This document shows positions 60,372 through 64,000 of a stretch of 64,000 nucleotides of DNA, in pieces; positions within the stretch are counted from its first letter, which is position 1, and every line of letters begins with the position of its first letter. A program made the position numbers and the translations under genes. The stretch comes from JACDAN01 sp963802375 (lineage in GTDB: Bacteria; Actinomycetota; Thermoleophilia; Gaiellales; Gaiellaceae), in the NCBI GenBank assembly GCA_963802375.1, contig CAWDIJ010000006.1, positions 1 to 64,000 on the forward strand. The letters are read 5' to 3'. The notes beneath the pieces were generated by a model that saw nothing but the letters and a program-made list of their open reading frames with translations, made no database searches and was not told where the DNA came from.

Positions 60372-60934
60372 CCGCGATCCGCCCGTTGACGGTCGCGCCG
60401 ACGAAGGAACCCCGTTGCGGCGATCGCGGCCAGCGTCGTGATTGCGAGGACGCCGGCAGCGATGAGCGGCGCCAGCGAGCGCTCTTCGTCTCCAGGTGTC
60501 GGCGACCGGGAAACGAGGCTCACCTGGAGTGGGAAGAGACCGCTTCGCGGCACGCTCGGGTACACCTCCTCGCCCTGGAAGGTGATCGTCGTCCCTTCGT
60601 TCGGCAGATCGGCCTCGAACGCGAAGACGCCGGTTGCCCCCGCCGCGACCGATCCATCACCCCATACGAGCGTCGAGCCCTCCATCGTCGTCGACCACTC
60701 CTTGGCGTCGACGACGCGCACATCGACGCCCGCCGGTGCGGTGAGCCGAAACCCGGTAATCGGGACGTTCACGGATGTGTTGGGGACCTGGATCTCGAAT
60801 CGCTGCGTTGTTCCCGTCGGGGCTTCCGCAGGAGTAATCGTCCCGTGGGCTCTCGCTTCGGGAACGGAGCCGATGAGCCCTCCCGCCGCGAAGAGGAGCA
60901 CCAGGCTCGGCGCGACTCGAGTCCTTCCGCCCAT
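60368..60934 (-). CDS. YcnI-like copper-associated exported protein (DUF1775)
   Basis: 188-aa. Signal peptide ending EARA, mature start HGTITPAEAPTGTTQRF with the N-terminal His that binds copper in YcnI, NVPITGFRLTAPAGVDV, WGDGSVAAGATGVFAFEADLP and a C-terminal anchor helix (LAPLIAAGVLAITTLAAIAAT) with basic tail. No CopC/CopD partner follows it here. Confidence 0.87.
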   Translation of the reverse strand: MGGRTRVAPSLVLLFAAGGLIGSVPEARAHGTITPAEAPTGTTQRFEIQVPNTSVNVPITGFRLTAPAGVDVRVVDAKEWSTTMEGSTLVWGDGSVAAGATGVFAFEADLPNEGTTITFQGEEVYPSVPRSGLFPLQVSLVSRSPTPGDEERSLAPLIAAGVLAITTLAAIAATGFLRRRDRQRADRG

Positions 60935-61177
60935 GAGGGTGGCATCGTGACAGCGCTCGAGTCGGCAAACGTTGCCCCGTTCCCGGCTTCCCGCCGATGC
61001 GCCTGGCGTACCTGGAACGCATGTGTCGCGGAACAGCGCAGAAAGCGCTCATGCACGATCGGAGCAAGGGATTCTTGGCCCAAGGCTGCTAGGCTCGAAG
61101 CGTAAATCTAGAGCGAGTCCGGTTCGCGCGAGGCGCCTTCCTGCTTGTTCGTGCAATTTTTCAAGGGAGGTGTTTTC

Positions 61178-61387
61178 ATGGCCAGCGGAACCGTGAAGTG
61201 GTTCAACGACAGCAAGGGGTACGGCTTCATCACCCCGGACGAGGGCTCGAAGGATCTCTTCGTCCACTTCAGCAACATCGCCGGTGACGGCTTCAAGAGC
61301 CTCACCGAAGGCGCGCGCGTCGAGTTCGAGGAGCGCGAGGGCCAGAAGGGCCCCGAGGCGACGAACGTCGCCCTCATCAGCGCCTAG
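61178..61387 (+). CDS. cspA: Cold-shock protein
   Basis: 69-aa OB fold with RNP motifs KGYGFIT and DLFVHFS. Single-stranded nucleic-acid chaperone. ATG preceded by AAGGGAGGTG; the in-frame upstream ATG at 61145 is less likely. Followed by a hairpin and then infA, so cspA-infA may be co-transcribed. Confidence 0.96.
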   Translation: MASGTVKWFNDSKGYGFITPDEGSKDLFVHFSNIAGDGFKSLTEGARVEFEEREGQKGPEATNVALISA

Positions 61388-61401
61388 CACAGGTTTCGAG
61401 C

Positions 61402-61430
61402 AGGTCGTGGCCGTGCGGCGGTCACGACCT
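61402..61430 (+). terminator. Hairpin between cspA and infA
   Basis: AGGTCGTG with CACGACCT (8 bp) plus inner CCG/CGG. No T run, so terminator, attenuator or RNA-stability element. Confidence 0.45.
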
Positions 61431-61451
61431 CTCCACCCGAAAGGACGAGGA

Positions 61452-61670
61452 TTGGGCAAGGAAGAGAAGGTCGAGATGGAGGGCGAGGTGATCGAGGCGC
61501 TGCGCAACAGCATGTTCAGAATCCGCCTCGACAACGGCCACGAGACGCTCGGCTACTCGGCCGGAAAGATGAAGCGGTACCGGATCCGCCTCTTCCTCGG
61601 CGACCGCGTGAAGGTCGAACTGTCGCCGTACGACCTCGACCGCGGCCGGATCGTCTACCGCTACCGGTAG
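61452..61670 (+). CDS. infA: Translation initiation factor IF-1
   Basis: 72-aa S1/OB fold: KVEMEGEVIEALRNSMFRI, LDNGHETLGYSAGKMKRYRI and LGDRVKVELSPYDLDRGRIV are the full family. Usually in the ribosomal-protein operon; here it stands apart, behind cspA. TTG start behind AAAGGACGAGGA. A divergent second infA elsewhere in the genome is possible. Confidence 0.93.
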   Translation: MGKEEKVEMEGEVIEALRNSMFRIRLDNGHETLGYSAGKMKRYRIRLFLGDRVKVELSPYDLDRGRIVYRYR

Positions 61671-61766
61671 CCGGCCCGAGAGGGTTGGACAACCCTTAAC
61701 CAAGCCCTTGCCCGTGCTTTCAGGGCACCGAGCTAGCGTCCTTCGCATAGTCGAAGGAGGTTGGAA

Positions 61767-62147
61767 ATGCGCAAGCTCACAGTCCTCACAGCGCTCCTCG
61801 CCGCCGCCGTGGCGCTTCCCGCGGTCGCTCCGGCCAAGAACAATCCCGGGGTGACGCGAGCCGGCGCTTGCTCCGGTGGAGCGAGCTGGAAGCTGAAGGC
61901 CAAGCACGACGACGGCCGGGTCGAGACGGAGTTCGAGGTCGACCAGAACGTCAGCGGTCGCCGGTGGAACGTCGTCATCAGCCGCAACGGCGTCGTCGTC
62001 TTCCGCGGGGCCCGCATCACGCGGCCGCCGAGCGGATCGTTCTCGGTCAACCGGCGGATCGCAAACGCTGCCGGCCGTGATCGCATCGTCGCGACGGCCC
62101 GGTCCGTCGCCGGCGGACGTGTTTGCCGCGGCGTCGTCACCGTCTAG
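61767..62147 (+). CDS. Secreted 126-aa beta-rich protein
   Basis: GAAGGAGG ribosome binding site, signal peptide MRKLTVLTALLAAAVALPAVAP-like (20 residues), then alternating strands: GASWKLKAKHDDGRVETEFE, RRWNVVISRNGVVVF, DRIVATARSV and two cysteines (ACSG, RVCRG) likely disulfide bonded. Related small exported proteins exist in actinobacteria; function unknown. Its stop shares CTAG with the aminotransferase stop. Confidence 0.75.
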   Translation: MRKLTVLTALLAAAVALPAVAPAKNNPGVTRAGACSGGASWKLKAKHDDGRVETEFEVDQNVSGRRWNVVISRNGVVVFRGARITRPPSGSFSVNRRIANAAGRDRIVATARSVAGGRVCRGVVTV

Positions 62148-63289
62148 GAAAGCGCAGGGACGAGCCGCTGAAGCCCTTGCTCGAGCGGCTCGTCCGCTAC
62201 CGCGAGCGAGAGGCGGACCCAGCCAGCCCCGCTGGGCCCGAAGCCCTCGCCCGGCGCAAGCGCGATCCGCGCGTCGCTCAGGAGCTTGTCCACCGTGACC
62301 CCTTCCGGAAGCTCGAGCCAGACGTAAAAGCTTCCTTCCGAGACCGGCGGCCGTACGCGTGTGGCCTGCAGCGCGTCCACGACGCGGTCGCGACGCGCCT
62401 CGTATCGCGCGACCCGTTCCGTGACTGAGTCCTGAGGCCCGGTGAGCGCAGCGATCCCCGCTTCCTGGACTGCAGCGAAGATCCCGGCGCGGGCGTGATC
62501 CTGGAGCAGGTTGATCCGCTCCACGATCTCGGCGTTGCCGAGCACGAAGCCGAGTCGCCAGCCGGCCATCCCGTAGGTCTTTGACATCGAGAACATCTCG
62601 ACGCCCACATCTTTCGCGCCTGGTGTCGCGAGGAAGCTCTGCGGGCTTCGCCCGTCGAAGACGAGGTCGCCGTAGGCGAAGTCGTGCACGATCGCGGCGC
62701 CCGTCTCCCGCGCGAAGTCGACGGCCGACTCGAAGACGCCTTGCGGCGCGGCGGCGGCGCAGGGATTCGACGGGTAGTTGAGGTACACGGCCGCGATGTC
62801 CTCCCGGGAAACGCCGTCCCAGGCCGGCGCCCAGCCTGTGGCCGGATCGAGCTGGAGAGGGACGAGCCTCGCGGCGGCCAGCGCCAACCCCGACGGATAG
62901 TCGGGGTAGCCGGGGTCGGGGAGGAGTACGGCGCTCTCCCGCTCTGCAAGGACGACCGTGAGCTCCACGAGCGCCGTCTTCGTGCCGGGGACGACGGCGA
63001 CCTCGGTGTCGGGGTGGACGTCCACCCCGTAGACCGTCCGGTACCGGTCGGCGATCGCCTCCCGCAGTGCCGGGAGCCCGCGGAAGGGCGGGTAGCCGTG
63101 GGCGCGATCCTCAGCAGCGACCTCCGCCAAGCGCTCGATCACGTGCGGCGGCGGCCCGACCTCGGGGTTCCCGCGGCCGAGGTCGATCACCGGGAGGCCG
63201 TCGGCAGCAGCCGCCCGGGCCACGCTTGCGAGGAGCTGCGTGAAGTACTGCGGCGGGAGCCGGTCGAGTCTCGCCGGCCTGGGTCGCAC
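62144..63289 (-). CDS. PLP-dependent class I/II aminotransferase
   Basis: 381-aa fold type I enzyme. NPEVGPPPHVIERL, YPPFRGLPALREAIADRY, LNYPSNPCAAAA, VHDFAYGDLVF and catalytic Lys in SMSKTYGMAGWRLGF (about 231-245); C-terminal Arg in WVRLSLAV. Resembles LL-diaminopimelate/alanine/aspartate aminotransferases; the exact substrate is not assignable. Confidence 0.9.
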   Translation of the reverse strand: MRPRPARLDRLPPQYFTQLLASVARAAAADGLPVIDLGRGNPEVGPPPHVIERLAEVAAEDRAHGYPPFRGLPALREAIADRYRTVYGVDVHPDTEVAVVPGTKTALVELTVVLAERESAVLLPDPGYPDYPSGLALAAARLVPLQLDPATGWAPAWDGVSREDIAAVYLNYPSNPCAAAAPQGVFESAVDFARETGAAIVHDFAYGDLVFDGRSPQSFLATPGAKDVGVEMFSMSKTYGMAGWRLGFVLGNAEIVERINLLQDHARAGIFAAVQEAGIAALTGPQDSVTERVARYEARRDRVVDALQATRVRPPVSEGSFYVWLELPEGVTVDKLLSDARIALAPGEGFGPSGAGWVRLSLAVADEPLEQGLQRLVPALS

Positions 63290-63298
63290 CGGGCGATC

Positions 63299-63904
63299 TT
63301 AGTTCTGCAGCAAGGCTTCGAGGACGAGGTCGTCGAACTCGCCGTCCTCGGCTCTCATGACGAGACGGGGGCCGGAACGGGACTCGCGGCTCCCGAAGGA
63401 GATCTCCCGCCCGCCGCGCGTCGTGATCGCCAGGCTCACTTCCTCGCCTCCTGCGGGGGCGACGAACGACGTGACGTCGACGGCGCTCCAGGCTCCTCGT
63501 CGTATCGGTCGCGACGAGGTGAAACGCGGAGACGGATCCGGCGCAGTCGCGTACGTCAGGCGCCGCTCCCGCCACTCGTTGTCGGCGACGCGACGCACCG
63601 CGTAGCTCGCTCGACCGCTGCTTCGGGAATGCAGGAGGAGGGTGACGCTCGCGGCCGGCGATACCTTCCGCGGAAGTCGGAAGCGTACGAAAGCGATCGT
63701 CTCGGGCGACGCGTCGACCCGGAGCGTTCGGTCACGCCCGAAGTTCGCATGGGCGCGCGCCGCCGTCACGTACGTGTCTGCGACTGGCTTGTAGACGCGG
63801 AACTTTTCCTGAGGGCTCGCGGCCGACGCGGAGGAACCCGCAGCGCCGATCGACGCAGCCAGCGCTACGAGGGTGATCCGAGCAAACGCACGTGAGCTTC
63901 CCAT
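63299..63904 (-). CDS. Secreted DNRLRE (CBM96-like) domain protein
   Basis: 201-aa. Signal peptide to ASAA, then a single domain: KPVADTYVTAARAHANFGRDRTLRV (DNRLRE opening, split in description), AFVRFRLP, NEWRERRLTYATAP, AWSAVDVTSFV and EVSLAITTRGGREISFGSRE. The family is a carbohydrate-binding-like beta-sandwich of exported proteins. Alone here without catalytic partner. Confidence 0.85.
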   Translation of the reverse strand: MGSSRAFARITLVALAASIGAAGSSASAASPQEKFRVYKPVADTYVTAARAHANFGRDRTLRVDASPETIAFVRFRLPRKVSPAASVTLLLHSRSSGRASYAVRRVADNEWRERRLTYATAPDPSPRFTSSRPIRRGAWSAVDVTSFVAPAGGEEVSLAITTRGGREISFGSRESRSGPRLVMRAEDGEFDDLVLEALLQN

Positions 63905-63970
63905 TCGTCACTCGAAGTAGCCCCTAAGCAGGCAAATCCTTACGGACTCGCGATTTCGTCTCCAAGCGCG

Positions 63971-63998
63971 GCGAACCCCGCCCGGGGGCGGGGTTCGC
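63971..63998. terminator. 13-bp perfect hairpin at window edge
   Basis: GCGAACCCCGCCC-GG-GGGCGGGGTTCGC, probably belonging to a gene beyond the window. Confidence 0.55.
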
Positions 63999-64000
63999 GA

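Overview
The window is high-GC, gene-dense bacterial DNA. The family content (stand-alone LigD polymerase, Rex, GCS2-type ligase, K+-independent H+-pyrophosphatase, TsaEBD with RimI, VanZ- and PH-domain membrane proteins), the many GTG/TTG starts and the very frequent arrangement of a TANNNT hexamer 6-9 nt before a start codon suggest an actinobacterium, probably a deep-branching Thermoleophilia/Gaiellales-like lineage. That placement is inference; no rRNA is present.

Layout. 0.1-9.3 kb: a cytochrome c/copper-monooxygenase fusion, a phosphatase plus 5'-nucleotidase giant, a cytochrome c lipoprotein, two GlsB-type membrane proteins, a phosphoesterase, an AI-2E-type permease and a PH-domain protein. 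9.3-14.1 kb: a REP-associated tyrosine transposase (RAYT) with a cognate palindrome, then uvrA, a long hairpin element, a methyltransferase and a YIP1-like protein. 14.0-16.4 kb (minus strand): DUF2520-panC-panB pantothenate operon. 17-21.7 kb: FmdB zinc ribbon, family-4 uracil-DNA glycosylase, and tsaE-tsaB-rimI-tsaD for t6A tRNA modification, followed by a secreted subtilase. 24.3-30.3 kb: glutamate dehydrogenase, glutaredoxin-like protein, Rex repressor, carboxylate-amine ligase, DUF1844-like protein and H+-pyrophosphatase. 30.3-38.5 kb: a potassium island with TrkH, three TrkA-type regulators and two APC permeases with C-terminal USP domains (KimA-like). 38.5-40.3 kb: a PQQ-type sugar dehydrogenase lipoprotein and VanZ. 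40.4-45.5 kb: a cobalamin riboswitch followed by two DUF4430 proteins, EcfT, fused EcfA-EcfA, an S component and an alpha/alpha-toroid protein. This is probably a B12 importer with a split, transcobalamin-like capture apparatus. 46.8-52 kb: pcrA, an Eis-type acetyltransferase and a translationally coupled coiled-coil operon. 52.6-57.6 kb: a tRNA-Val(GAC) followed by repeated copies of its 3' end and decayed accessory genes, which reads as a worn integration hot spot. 57.7-64 kb: LigD polymerase, YciI, an SSI-like protease inhibitor, YcnI, cold-shock protein, IF-1, an aminotransferase and a DNRLRE-domain protein.

Cross-cutting observations. (1) Five copies of the palindrome GAGTGTC(A/T)GACACTC lie in the window, one next to the RAYT and three inside panB, the DUF2520 gene and tsaD, where they are translated in frame. 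(2) Three long imperfect hairpins of about 163, 219 and 106 bp sit exactly at gene starts. (3) Six genes carry broken frames, mostly single extra bases. Because these include pcrA, sequence or assembly error is at least as likely as decay. (4) The likely leaderless promoters help fix many start codons.
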